Of a stretch of 64,000 nt of DNA, positions 35,601 to 43,508 are shown piece by piece. The stretch is from NCBI GenBank assembly GCA_040218815.1, contig JAVJQS010000001.1, forward strand, positions 186,001 through 250,000, written 5' to 3'. The notes beneath the pieces were generated by a model. The model searched no databases, was not told the origin of the DNA, and saw nothing but the letters and a program-made list of their open reading frames with translations. This DNA comes from JAVJQS01 sp040218815 (lineage in GTDB: Bacteria > Bacteroidota > Bacteroidia > Flavobacteriales_E > Vicingaceae). Every line of letters begins with the position of its first letter. Positions within the stretch are counted from its first letter, which is position 1. The position numbers and the translations under genes were made by a program.

Positions 35601-36001
35601 GTAATAACATATTCTGAAAGCGCCTCAGGATAGCTCACAATAAAATATTGCTGTTCTCTTGCACTTACTTTATTTAAAACTTCAGCGCGCAATTGTATAT
35701 TGGCGTTATCAGTTTTTTCCATTTCATATGCCCGACGATATGAGGAGGGATAAAATAAAGCGCGTTCACCAACTAGTGCTTCTATATCGTTTAAGAAATA
35801 GGCAGCTTCTTCTTTGTCGGGCAAAATTATAAATTGGTGAATGGGTAAATTCTTCGAAATTCCATAACTGATAAAAGCATTTAAACTTCCTGCAGTTCCA
35901 TGCAATTGAACATGAGATAAAGGACTATTTCTGAATTTGTCGGAAATAGTAGTAATCCGCTCATCAACCCGATAGCGGTCTTTTAAATCTTGTAATTTCA
36001 T
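32678..36001 (-). CDS. mfd: Transcription-repair coupling factor Mfd
   Basis: A 1107-residue DNA translocase that removes RNA polymerase stalled at lesions and recruits UvrA. It has the UvrB-like N-terminal region ('GDPGQFSVRGGIIDIYSF'), the RNA polymerase interaction domain ('PGDFIVHIDHGVGKFSGLEKI'), the RecG-type motor with Walker A 'GDVGFGKTEIAVRAAF' (about residue 580), 'LLIIDEEQKFGV' (DEEQ box, about 680), 'TLTATPIPRTLQFSL' and 'QMRGRVGRSNKKAFCY', and the C-terminal D7 domain. Length and motifs are complete. A TAGTTTTG box (minus strand, 36010-36017) directly before the start suggests its own promoter, although it follows four genes on the same strand. Confidence 0.97.
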   Translation of the reverse strand: MKLQDLKDRYRVDERITTISDKFRNSPLSHVQLHGTAGSLNAFISYGISKNLPIHQFIILPDKEEAAYFLNDIEALVGERALFYPSSYRRAYEMEKTDNANIQLRAEVLNKVSAREQQYFIVSYPEALSEYVITEKNLQKNTLEINQSDKLSLDFLVETLNEYHFERVDFVGDPGQFSVRGGIIDIYSFANENPYRIEFFGDEIDSIRLFDPASQLSLKKLNRIAILPNVQEKILEEAHVPVFDFLPDNTLFWFKDFSICRDKIADQFTLAKEAFKKLDSPLKHTPPEELFIAKEKFIRATLHLNTIEFGQQVYFEQDLKVEFNSSPQPAFNKNFELLSTNLNENSSSEIDNVLVANNAKQIERLYSIFEDIDKDIQMETLLLSIHEGFVDKDQKLAVYTDHQIFNRYHRFRLKESFKKKDQAITLKELQNLTPGDFIVHIDHGVGKFSGLEKINVDGKQQEAIRILYKNKDILYISIHSLHRISKFVSKDGTPPSVDKLGSDSWKKLKQKTKKKVKEIAFDLIKLYAERKEKKGHAYSPDTYLQNELEASFLYEDTPDQYKATQDVKTDLESETPMDRLICGDVGFGKTEIAVRAAFKVVADSKQVAILVPTTILAWQHFQTFKNRLKDFPAKVDYINRFKTTKQQKDTLKKLEKGEIDILIGTHRIVGKDVKFHDIGLLIIDEEQKFGVSVKDKLKTFKVNVDTLTLTATPIPRTLQFSLMQARDLSVINTPPPNRQPILTELRTFGEELIRDAVAYEISRGGQTFFIHNRVQNIKEVAGLIQRLVPDARVLVAHGQMKGDELEERMMSFINGEYDVLVATTIIESGLDIPNANTIIINNANNFGLSDLHQMRGRVGRSNKKAFCYLLAPPMVSLTTEARKRLQALEQFSDLGSGFQIAMKDLDIRGAGNLLGAEQSGFISEIGFDMYQKILNEAIQELKETEFKDMYQDLQGAFVQDCQIETDLEIQIPDEYVSNIAERINLYKELDGLETEEDLKQFEDQLIDRFGAIPEATQEMIQAIRLRWIAKDIGLEKVVLKQNKLICYFVSNQDSPYYQSSIFTKVLQYVQQNPNKCKLKERKDRLSLVYENVKSIVRAIELLREILK

Positions 36002-36077
36002 AAGAAGGGCAAAACTACTTGATAAAAGAAAGAAGTAGCATAAATTGTTCTTCGAACTTAATAAATATCATTCCGAA

Positions 36078-36470
36078 TTAACACCTGCAATCTGTGCCAA
36101 TTCTGGTGATACTTAAAAGATCAACTTTTTCATCTTTTTCACAAACCTTCCAGATCAAAATGAAATCATTTTCTAAGTAATTACTTTCGAGTTGATAAAC
36201 TGGGCAAGGCTTCTTTTTAGTACTACTTTCTGAAAAATTTACAGATGCTTTCTGCTGTAATTTCTTCCAATCCCCCTCGTTCATCTTAAGACAAGAAAGC
36301 TGACATATAGCTCTTTCTGAAATAGTAACATCTGAGCTATCAATAGCCGTTAATATGCGTTTTTGAGGAGTCCAAGAATTCAATTCCCTATCCCCGAATA
36401 TTAAATAAACAATGAGTAAGCCTAGAGCCACTCCAATTAAATAGGTTCGTAATCTTCTCCAAAATGTCAT
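36078..36470 (-). CDS. DUF4258-like membrane-anchored protein
   Basis: A 130-residue protein with one N-terminal membrane helix ('LIGVALGLLIVYLIFG', about 11-26) and a periplasmic domain containing six cysteines, including 'AICQLSCLKM' and the terminal 'GTDCRC'. I believe it belongs to the DUF4258-type family that Bacteroidetes carry next to the alanine dehydrogenase-like gene; this is recognition by eye of 'VNFSESSTKKKPCPVYQLE'. The even number of Cys suggests disulphides. It follows the ald-like gene by ten bases. Function unknown. Confidence 0.65.
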   Translation of the reverse strand: MTFWRRLRTYLIGVALGLLIVYLIFGDRELNSWTPQKRILTAIDSSDVTISERAICQLSCLKMNEGDWKKLQQKASVNFSESSTKKKPCPVYQLESNYLENDFILIWKVCEKDEKVDLLSITRIGTDCRC

Positions 36471-36480
36471 AGAAATTAAT

Positions 36481-37698
36481 TTAGATTGCAGCCATTAATA
36501 AATCCAAATCTTTATAAGGCAGCCCAAAGTTTTCAGCTAAGTATCTGTTGGTTAACATTCCCTTGTATAAATATATCCCTGAACGCACCGAATGCACTTC
36601 TTTGATGCAATGATCAAGTCCCCCGCCTTCACCCAAACCAATTATTACAGGAGCAAAAATATTACTCAAGGCATAAGAAGCAGTGCGTGAAACACGTGAG
36701 GCAATGTTTGGGACACAATAATGTGTAACACCATATAATTCGTAGGTAGGGTCTGAGTGTGTAGTAACTTTAGACGTTTCAAAACATCCCCCTTGATCTA
36801 TACTAACATCAACAATTACAGAACCTTCACTCATTTTCTGCACCATTTCTTCGGTCACAATTATTGGTGAACGACCACTTGAAGATCGCATAGCACCAAT
36901 AGCAACGTCGGCACTTTTTAGGGCAGTTTCTATTACTTTAGGCTGCAAGGTTGAGGTGAAAATTCTACAACCAATGCCTTCTTGTAATCTTCTTAGTTTA
37001 GAGGTGCTGTTACTAAACACCTTCACCGATGCACCTAATCCTAAGGCTGCTCTTGCGGCAAACTCAGCAACTGCGCCAGCTCCAAAAATGACCACTTCGG
37101 TAGGCTTTACACCAGATATTCCTCCCATCATCAAACCTTGGCCTCCATTAATATTACTTAAATACTCTGCTGCAATTAAAATAGAGGTGTTTCCAGCAAT
37201 TTCACTCATTGCCCTAATAACAGGCAAACTGCCACTATCGTCTTTAATATAATCGTAAGCTATTGCTGTTACTTTCTTTTCTATTAATTTTTTGAGGAAG
37301 TTTTTGGGTTGAACTGGTAATTGCAAAGCAGAAATTAAAGTTTGTCCACGTTGCATTAAGTCAATCTCCTCATAAGATAGTGGCTCAACTTTTAAAATAA
37401 TATCTGCCTTGAACACCTCTTTATTACTGTGAACTACGGTTGCTCCAGCTTCACTGTAATCATGGTCACTAAAATTCGATTTCTTCCCTGCTTTACTTTC
37501 AATAACTACTTCATGCCCGTTATTAACTAACAATTCTACATCTTGCGGAACCAATGGAACTCTTCGCTCTTGTAATGAAGTCTCTTTTGGAATTCCAATA
37601 AATAAGCTACTTCTTTTCTTCTCTACTTGCTTCATTTCTTCCTGAGGAAGCATTTTTATAGCAGAACGGGCAAGTGATTTAACTACATCATCTGACAT
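36481..37698 (-). CDS. ald: Alanine dehydrogenase-like protein (AlaDH/PNT family) with altered active site
   Basis: A 405-residue protein of the alanine dehydrogenase / transhydrogenase alpha family. It keeps the N-terminal 'GIPKETSLQERRVPLVP', the catalytic Lys region 'ILKVEPLS', 'AMSEIAGNTSI', the nucleotide-binding 'VVIFGAGAVAEFAARAALGLGA' and 'VDVSIDQGGCFE' with the catalytic Asp. Two key positions differ. Where Mycobacterium AlaDH has 'LHL' with the catalytic His, this has 'LQL' (Gln126). At the end of strand 2, where an Asp normally binds the NAD ribose, it has Ser229 ('VKVFSNS'). Activity as a normal NAD-dependent alanine dehydrogenase is therefore uncertain. Its ATG overlaps the tsaE stop (TAATG). 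Confidence 0.78.
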   Translation of the reverse strand: MSDDVVKSLARSAIKMLPQEEMKQVEKKRSSLFIGIPKETSLQERRVPLVPQDVELLVNNGHEVVIESKAGKKSNFSDHDYSEAGATVVHSNKEVFKADIILKVEPLSYEEIDLMQRGQTLISALQLPVQPKNFLKKLIEKKVTAIAYDYIKDDSGSLPVIRAMSEIAGNTSILIAAEYLSNINGGQGLMMGGISGVKPTEVVIFGAGAVAEFAARAALGLGASVKVFSNSTSKLRRLQEGIGCRIFTSTLQPKVIETALKSADVAIGAMRSSSGRSPIIVTEEMVQKMSEGSVIVDVSIDQGGCFETSKVTTHSDPTYELYGVTHYCVPNIASRVSRTASYALSNIFAPVIIGLGEGGGLDHCIKEVHSVRSGIYLYKGMLTNRYLAENFGLPYKDLDLLMAAI

Positions 37699-38117
37699 TA
37701 GTTATAGGGCTTTAATAAAAAAATTCGTTCTTTATTGGATATGGTTTCAATATGAACTTCTAAGCGTTTATGGGGTAGCAAGTTTAGAATTCTCTCTGGC
37801 CACTCCACCAAGCAGAGATCACCACTGCCAAAATATTCTTCACAACCCATATCCAATGCTTCATTTTCATCGTTTATTCGATAAAAATCAAAATGAAAGA
37901 GTGATTTACCTTCACCATCTACATATTCGTTTACCAAAGAATATGTTGGAGAACTCACTTCATCCTTAACATCAAGCAAGTTACAAATATTTTTAATTAA
38001 AGTAGTCTTACCAGCACCCAAATCGCCAAAAAATGCAATAAAACGAGCTGCAGTCGTTTGTTTAATTACCTCCTCTGCAAGTTGAGGCAAATTATCTAAT
38101 GTTGCTTTTAACACCAA
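37698..38117 (-). CDS. tsaE: tRNA threonylcarbamoyladenosine biosynthesis ATPase TsaE
   Basis: A 139-residue cytosolic ATPase that, with TsaB and TsaD, forms N6-threonylcarbamoyladenosine at position 37 of ANN-decoding tRNAs. Walker A is 'GDLGAGKTTLIKNI' (about residues 31-44), followed by the family motif 'VSSPTYSLVNEY', 'HFDFYRI' and 'LCLVEWPERI'. The start is TTG at 38117, or GTG one codon later; no ATG is available. It lies six bases after the porX stop, and its own stop shares a base with the ald-like start, so the three genes are one operon. Confidence 0.95.
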   Translation of the reverse strand: MVLKATLDNLPQLAEEVIKQTTAARFIAFFGDLGAGKTTLIKNICNLLDVKDEVSSPTYSLVNEYVDGEGKSLFHFDFYRINDENEALDMGCEEYFGSGDLCLVEWPERILNLLPHKRLEVHIETISNKERIFLLKPYN

Positions 38118-38123
38118 AACAGC

Positions 38124-39677
38124 TTACTTTTTTGGTGATAACTGAACTAAGGGGACAAGCATTTCTTCCATAGAAATTCCACCATGTTGAAACGTATTTT
38201 TATAATAATTCACGTAATGGTTAAAATTATTTGGATATGCGAAAAAAGAATCACCTTTTGCAAAAATAAAAGACTGACTAACATTAACGGTAGGCAAAAA
38301 AGCGTCTTTTGGATTTTGGATTGCCAAAACATCATCAGCTTCAAAACTCAAATTTTTCCCTTGTTTATAGCGCAAGTTTGTATTTACCGTTTTGTCTCCA
38401 ATAACTTTTGATGGCTCTTTTACTTTGATAGAACCGTGGTCAGTGGTGATAACAACTTTGCCTCCTTTCGCTGCAATTTCTTTCAGTGCTTCCTTTAAGG
38501 GAGAATGCTCAAACCAAGACAAGGTTAAAGAACGATAGGCTGATTCATCTTCTGCTAACTCTTTAATAATATCTGTGTCCGTCCGAGCATGTGATAACAT
38601 ATCAATGAAATTGTACACAATCACATTAAAAGCATTGTTCATTTGGTTTGGAATTTCGCTCACTACTTTCCTGCCATAACTTGGGTTTAAGACTTTATTG
38701 TAAGCAAAGCGTGTATCTTTCCCTAAGCGCTTAAGTTGGTGTTCAATTAATTCTTTTTCGTGAAGATTTTTGCCACCCTCATCCTCATCGTTTGACCAAA
38801 GATTTGGAAATAGTTTTTCAATTTCTGAAGGAAGTAAACCAGCAAACAAAGAATTTCTGGCATACTGCGTTGTTGTAGGCAAAATGCTCATGTAAGTTTC
38901 TTCCTTATCAATCCAAAATAGTTCTTCAACTTGGGGTTTTAATAATTGCCATTGATCTAAGCGAAGGTTATCTATTACTATCAAAAAGGTAGTGTCATCA
39001 GGTGTGATTAATGGATAAATTTTTTCACGAAACACATTATGAGACATGGTTGGTGCATCTTCCGGATCATTTAACCAATCCACATAATTATCCTCAACAA
39101 ATCGTGCAAATAAATTGCTTGCTTCTTCTTTTTGAGTTTCTAAAATTTCAACCATTCCAGAATCCTCAGATTTCTCTAATTCCAGCTCCCAATAAATCAA
39201 TTTCTTGTATACATCTTCCCATTCTGCATAATCCATGTTATTATGCAGACTCATTCCAATATTTCTAAACGCTTGCTGATAGCCTATTGTAGTTTTTTCA
39301 CTCACTAATCTAGCCGTGTCCAAGTGTTTTTTTATCGTCAATAAAATTTGGTTTGGGTTGACTGGCTTTATCAAATAGTCAGATATTTTTGCCCCAATCG
39401 CATCTTCCATAATTGACTCTTCCTCACTTTTTGTAATCATTATTACAGGTAAGGATGGAAAAGAACTTTTTATATTTGTTAAAGTTTCTAAGCCTGAAAG
39501 ACCGGGCATATTTTCATCTAAAAATACAATGTCGAAGCGTTGCTCCTCTATTAAATCAAGTGCCTCACTTCCGCTTGTTGCAGTAGAAACCTCATAATTT
39601 TTATCTTCTAAAAATATTATATGCGGTTTAAGTAAATCAATTTCATCATCTGCCCACAGGATTCTTATCTTCGTCAT
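38124..39677 (-). CDS. porX: PorX-type response regulator with PglZ phosphodiesterase domain
   Basis: A 517-residue two-domain regulator. The receiver domain (1-120) has the acidic pair 'WADDEIDLL', the phospho-acceptor Asp in 'IVFLDENMPGLSG' (about 54), 'MITKSEEES' and the Lys in 'YLIKPVNP'. A helical linker (125-200) leads to the alkaline phosphatase-superfamily PglZ domain ('LIVIDNLRLDQW', 'SILPTTTQYARNSL', 'VITTDHGSIKV'). In Porphyromonas and Flavobacterium, PorX with the kinase PorY and sigma factor SigP controls the type IX secretion system, and its PglZ domain cleaves oligonucleotides. The window also holds a T9SS-sorted protein. No PorY-like kinase is adjacent. It is first in the porX-tsaE-ald run. 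Confidence 0.92.
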   Translation of the reverse strand: MTKIRILWADDEIDLLKPHIIFLEDKNYEVSTATSGSEALDLIEEQRFDIVFLDENMPGLSGLETLTNIKSSFPSLPVIMITKSEEESIMEDAIGAKISDYLIKPVNPNQILLTIKKHLDTARLVSEKTTIGYQQAFRNIGMSLHNNMDYAEWEDVYKKLIYWELELEKSEDSGMVEILETQKEEASNLFARFVEDNYVDWLNDPEDAPTMSHNVFREKIYPLITPDDTTFLIVIDNLRLDQWQLLKPQVEELFWIDKEETYMSILPTTTQYARNSLFAGLLPSEIEKLFPNLWSNDEDEGGKNLHEKELIEHQLKRLGKDTRFAYNKVLNPSYGRKVVSEIPNQMNNAFNVIVYNFIDMLSHARTDTDIIKELAEDESAYRSLTLSWFEHSPLKEALKEIAAKGGKVVITTDHGSIKVKEPSKVIGDKTVNTNLRYKQGKNLSFEADDVLAIQNPKDAFLPTVNVSQSFIFAKGDSFFAYPNNFNHYVNYYKNTFQHGGISMEEMLVPLVQLSPKK

Positions 39678-39761
39678 TTGGTTTTAGTTTAATTACAAGG
39701 TTAAGCTGTATTCCTTGATTCGCACTGCCTATTTTTGCTAAAATTACTTAATATAAAAGGC

Positions 39762-41018
39762 TTGAAAAATACTACATACAATAAAAAGAAAATAGTTAAC
39801 GACCCTGTTTATGGATTTATTACCATTCCTTTTGATATTATCTTTGACATCATTGAACATCCCTATTTTCAGCGCTTACGAAGAATAAAACAACTAGGCC
39901 TTACACATCTAGTTTATCCAGGTGCTCTTCACACAAGATTCCACCATGCATTAGGTGCTATGCACCTAACAGGAAAAGCAATAGATGTATTAAAATCAAA
40001 AGGCCATAAAATATCAAAACAGGAAACCAAGGCAACCCTGATCGCTATTTTGTTACACGATATTGGCCACGGGCCGTTTTCACATGCATTGGAGCATAGT
40101 ATAGTTAAAAATGTCACACATGAAGATATTTCTACCTTCTTCATGCAACAATTAAACTTTGAATTCAAGGGCAAGCTTGACATGGCCATTTCAATTTTTG
40201 AAAATAAATATGAAAAGCCATTTTTACACCAACTCATTTCCTCTCAATTAGATATGGATCGCTTAGACTATCTTAAGCGAGATAGTTTTTTTACTGGTGT
40301 TTCTGAAGGGGTTATTAATTCAGAGCGTATAATTTCAATGCTAAATGTCAAGGATGGGAATCTAGTTGTTGAGGCAAAAGGAATTTATTCAGTCGAAAAA
40401 TTTATCATCGCAAGAAGATTAATGTACTGGCAAGTTTACTTGCATAAAACAGTTATTTCAGCAGAAAACTTGGTGGTAAATATTTTTAGAAGAGCTAAAG
40501 AGCTAGCATTAGAGAAGCAAGAGCTATTTTGTACACCAGCATTGCACTTCTTTTTATATCAAGAACAAAATAAGAAGTCATTTGAAACTCAATCAGATGT
40601 GCTAAAGCAATTTGCTGCATTAGATGATTTTGACTTAACGGTGTCAATCAAAATGTGGCAAGAGCATGACGACAAAGTGCTTTCAACACTTTGCAAGTCA
40701 TTGATTAAAAGAAATCTATTTAAAATTGAAATACAAAAAGAAGCCTTTACTCCTGAATATATAAAACAGCACAAAAACACTTGGCAAAAGGCTAGTATTT
40801 TTACAGATCAAGAGTGCAGTTATTTCGTTTTTTCTGACTCGATTAAAAATAATGCCTACCTCCCTGGGAAGGATAAAATCAATTTACTACATAAAGACAA
40901 TAGCCTAAGTGATGTCGCGAAGGCTGCTGACCAACTGAATATCAGCGCACTATCAGAAGAAGTGAAAAAATATTTTCTTTGCTACCCCAAACAAACAATG
41001 GTTAATAACTTGAATTAA
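39762..41018 (+). CDS. HD-domain phosphohydrolase (dNTPase-like)
   Basis: A 418-residue cytosolic HD-superfamily enzyme. 'HTRFHHALGAMHL' and 'LLHDIGHGPFSHALEH' supply the metal-binding His and HD pair (about residues 55-100), and 'SSQLDMDRLDYLKRDSF' carries the later Asp; this arrangement is that of SAMHD1/dGTPase-like triphosphohydrolases. The frame is open to a TTG at 39735, but that codon lies inside a -7 promoter-like element (TATTTTTG, 39730-39737). TTG 39762 is preferred because it gives the family N-terminus ('NKKKIVNDPVYGFI'). Substrate probably a deoxynucleotide, unproven. It is separated by 42 bases from lpxD. Confidence 0.88.
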   Translation: MKNTTYNKKKIVNDPVYGFITIPFDIIFDIIEHPYFQRLRRIKQLGLTHLVYPGALHTRFHHALGAMHLTGKAIDVLKSKGHKISKQETKATLIAILLHDIGHGPFSHALEHSIVKNVTHEDISTFFMQQLNFEFKGKLDMAISIFENKYEKPFLHQLISSQLDMDRLDYLKRDSFFTGVSEGVINSERIISMLNVKDGNLVVEAKGIYSVEKFIIARRLMYWQVYLHKTVISAENLVVNIFRRAKELALEKQELFCTPALHFFLYQEQNKKSFETQSDVLKQFAALDDFDLTVSIKMWQEHDDKVLSTLCKSLIKRNLFKIEIQKEAFTPEYIKQHKNTWQKASIFTDQECSYFVFSDSIKNNAYLPGKDKINLLHKDNSLSDVAKAADQLNISALSEEVKKYFLCYPKQTMVNNLN

Positions 41019-41048
41019 TAGTTCTTTAGGCCAAATTCAATAAATTGT

Positions 41049-41056
41049 TACTTTTG
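41049..41056 (+). promoter_or_regulatory. Promoter -7 element of the lpx operon
   Basis: TACTTTTG matches TAnnTTTG five bases before the lpxD ATG at 41061, which would make the leader extremely short. No TTG at the usual spacing. Confidence 0.4.
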
Positions 41057-41060
41057 AGCA

Positions 41061-42113
41061 ATGGAATTTTCAGCCCAGCAAATCTCTGAAATACTGCAAG
41101 GCACAATAGATGGCGACCCAAACACTCAGGTTTCGACTTTATCTAAAATCGAAGAAGGAAAGCAAGGTTCACTATCGTTTTTAGCGAACCCTAAATATGC
41201 TGAATACATTTACAGCACTGACGCTTCTATTGTAATTATATCAAACAACTTTAAGTTAGAAAGTAAGCCAAAAGAATCGTTGACCCTTATTCGAGTGGAA
41301 GATCCTTATGCTTCTTTTAGTCAATTGTTGGAGATGTATAACCAAGTAAAAAACAATAAAGTTGGGATTGCAGATAGTGCAGTTGTAGCAAAGTCTGCAA
41401 CAATTGGAGATGGAGTTTATGTAGGTGATCAATGTGTAATTGGTGAAAATGTTACCTTAGGAAATGGGGTAAAAGTTTTTCCTAATTCATTTGTTGGTGA
41501 TAATGCAATAATTAAGGAAAAAACGACCATTTTTGCCGGTGCAAAGATTTACTCAGAAACAGAAATTGGTAAAGAGTGTGTTATTCACTCAGGCGCTGTA
41601 TTGGGTGCAGATGGTTTTGGTTTTGCACCAAATAGTGAAAATAACTACAAAAAAGTACCTCAAATCGGCAATGTAATTCTTGAGGACCATGTTGAAATTG
41701 GTGCTAATTGTTGTATTGACAGGGCAACTTTAGGCTCAACAATAATTCGCAAAGGTGTAAAGCTGGACAACTTAATTCAAGTGGCACACAATGTAGAAAT
41801 TGGTGAAAATACGGTAATTGCAGCTCAAACTGGAATAGCAGGTTCCACTAAAATAGGCAAAAACTGCATGATTGGTGGACAAGTAGGTATAGTTGGTCAT
41901 TTAAAAATTGCCGACGAAGTAAAGATTGCAGCACAAAGCGGAATCGCAAAAAGTATTGAAGAAAAAGGAGCAATAGTTCAAGGCTCTCCGTCAATTCCTA
42001 TAGGCGACTTCAAAAGATCTTATGTGATGTTTCGAAAATTACCGGACATGGCGGGACAAATTAAATTTCTTGAAAAACAAATCGAAGAACTTAAATCCTC
42101 TGTTTCAAAATAA
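41061..42113 (+). CDS. lpxD: UDP-3-O-acylglucosamine N-acyltransferase
   Basis: A 350-residue enzyme that adds the second hydroxyacyl chain in lipid A synthesis. It has the N-terminal uridine-binding domain (1-100, 'GSLSFLANPKYAEYI'), then a left-handed beta helix of hexapeptide repeats (about 105-295) and a C-terminal helix. The catalytic His is His243 in 'QVAHNVEIG', and the second conserved His is His280 in 'GIVGHLKI'; 'GADGFGFAP' forms part of the acyl pocket. All are intact, so this is the working LpxD. It starts the run lpxD-lpxC/fabZ-lpxA-ABC-efp-lpxD2-SpoIIE; lpxC/fabZ begins three bases after its stop. Confidence 0.96.
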   Translation: MEFSAQQISEILQGTIDGDPNTQVSTLSKIEEGKQGSLSFLANPKYAEYIYSTDASIVIISNNFKLESKPKESLTLIRVEDPYASFSQLLEMYNQVKNNKVGIADSAVVAKSATIGDGVYVGDQCVIGENVTLGNGVKVFPNSFVGDNAIIKEKTTIFAGAKIYSETEIGKECVIHSGAVLGADGFGFAPNSENNYKKVPQIGNVILEDHVEIGANCCIDRATLGSTIIRKGVKLDNLIQVAHNVEIGENTVIAAQTGIAGSTKIGKNCMIGGQVGIVGHLKIADEVKIAAQSGIAKSIEEKGAIVQGSPSIPIGDFKRSYVMFRKLPDMAGQIKFLEKQIEELKSSVSK

Positions 42114-42116
42114 AAT

Positions 42117-43508
42117 ATGAGCAGTAAACAAAAAACTATAAAGCAAGCTGTTTCTCTAAATGGGGTAGGATTGCACACAGGCACAAAAGCAACAGTTAGC
42201 TTTAAGCCAGCCCCAGAAAATCATGGATATGTTTTCCAACGGGTAGATTTAGAGGGTAAACCAACAATTAAGGCAGATTGTGATTTAGTAGTAGACACTT
42301 CTAGAGGCACTACCCTTGAACAAAATGGTGCCCGAGTGCACACCACTGAGCATCTATTGGCGGCTGTTTATGGCCTCGAAATAGATAATATTCTCATAGA
42401 AATTGACGGTCCAGAAGTGCCAATTTTAGACGGTAGCTCCCACTTTTTTCTCCAAAGCTTAAAAGATTCAGGAATTGTTGATCAGGAAGCTGAAAAAGAA
42501 TATTTCGTTGTTTCTGAAAATCTGACTTATGAGGATTTGGATCGTCAAACGGAAATGTTGGCGGTGCCTCAAGATGAGTTTAGGTTGACTGTTATGGTTG
42601 ATTACAACTCTAAAGTATTAGGCACACAACATGCTCACATGTACCATCTAGGGGAGTTTGAATCAGATATTTCAAAATGCAGAACCTTTGTTTTCCTCCG
42701 TGAGCTAGAATATTTGGCCAAAAACAACCTTATCAAAGGAGGTGACTTAGACAATGCTATTGTTTTAGTTGATACTGTGATGCCTCAAGAAAAATTGGAT
42801 GCTCTTGCTGAGCTTCTTAATAAGCCAAAAGTAGAAGTCAAAGGAATTGGTGTTTTAAATAATGTTGAGCTTCATTTTCAAAATGAACCAGCACGTCATA
42901 AGCTATTAGATATTGTGGGAGACTTAGCCCTTGTTGGCAAACCCATTAAAGGCCACATTCTAGCAGCTAGACCTGGGCACAAAGGTAATGTGGACTTTGC
43001 CAAACTCATCAAGTCTGAAATTAAGAAGCGCAGTAGGCAAACCCCTTCATTTGACTTGAATGCGCCTCCGATTTACGATATCAATAAAATTGAAAAGATA
43101 CTTCCACATCGTTACCCGATGCTGCTCGTTGATAAAATTATAGAATTGAGTGAAACACATGTTGTTGGGGTAAAAAATGTGACTATGAATGAGCAATTTT
43201 TTCAAGGTCATTTCCCAGGTGCACCAGTAATGCCCGGAGTATTGCAAATAGAAGCCATGGCTCAAACCGGTGGAATTTTAGTCTTAAATACTGTCGAAAA
43301 TCCTGAAGATTATTTAACTTATTTCTTAAAAATTGACAAAGTAAAATTTAAAAGAAAAGTAGTCCCTGGCGACACTCTAGTTTTCAGATTAGATTTGACA
43401 GAACCTATACGAAGAGGGATTTGTAATATGAGTGCTAAAGCTTATGTTGGAGAAAATTTAGTTGCTGAAGGAGAATTAATGGCACAAATAATTAAAGAAA
43501 AGAATTGA
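42117..43508 (+). CDS. lpxC/fabZ: Fused LpxC deacetylase / FabZ dehydratase
   Basis: A 463-residue bifunctional protein. The N-terminal 310 residues are the zinc deacetylase LpxC, the committed step of lipid A synthesis: 'GLHTGTKATVSFKPA', 'HTTEHLLAAVYGL' with the zinc His, 'GPEVPILDGSS' and 'HKLLDIVGDLALVG'. The C-terminal 150 residues are FabZ, (3R)-hydroxyacyl-ACP dehydratase: 'ILPHRYPMLLVDKI' and 'GHFPGAPVMPGVLQIEAMAQ'. The fusion is a Bacteroidetes trait; it ties the supply and use of hydroxyacyl-ACP. The stop TGA shares its last base with the lpxA ATG. Confidence 0.97.
   Translation: MSSKQKTIKQAVSLNGVGLHTGTKATVSFKPAPENHGYVFQRVDLEGKPTIKADCDLVVDTSRGTTLEQNGARVHTTEHLLAAVYGLEIDNILIEIDGPEVPILDGSSHFFLQSLKDSGIVDQEAEKEYFVVSENLTYEDLDRQTEMLAVPQDEFRLTVMVDYNSKVLGTQHAHMYHLGEFESDISKCRTFVFLRELEYLAKNNLIKGGDLDNAIVLVDTVMPQEKLDALAELLNKPKVEVKGIGVLNNVELHFQNEPARHKLLDIVGDLALVGKPIKGHILAARPGHKGNVDFAKLIKSEIKKRSRQTPSFDLNAPPIYDINKIEKILPHRYPMLLVDKIIELSETHVVGVKNVTMNEQFFQGHFPGAPVMPGVLQIEAMAQTGGILVLNTVENPEDYLTYFLKIDKVKFKRKVVPGDTLVFRLDLTEPIRRGICNMSAKAYVGENLVAEGELMAQIIKEKN

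Noticed and set aside
39735..39761. TTG at 39735 as start of the HD hydrolase
   Set aside because: The codon sits inside a TATTTTTG promoter-like element, and the extra nine residues do not fit the family N-terminus; TTG 39762 is preferred.
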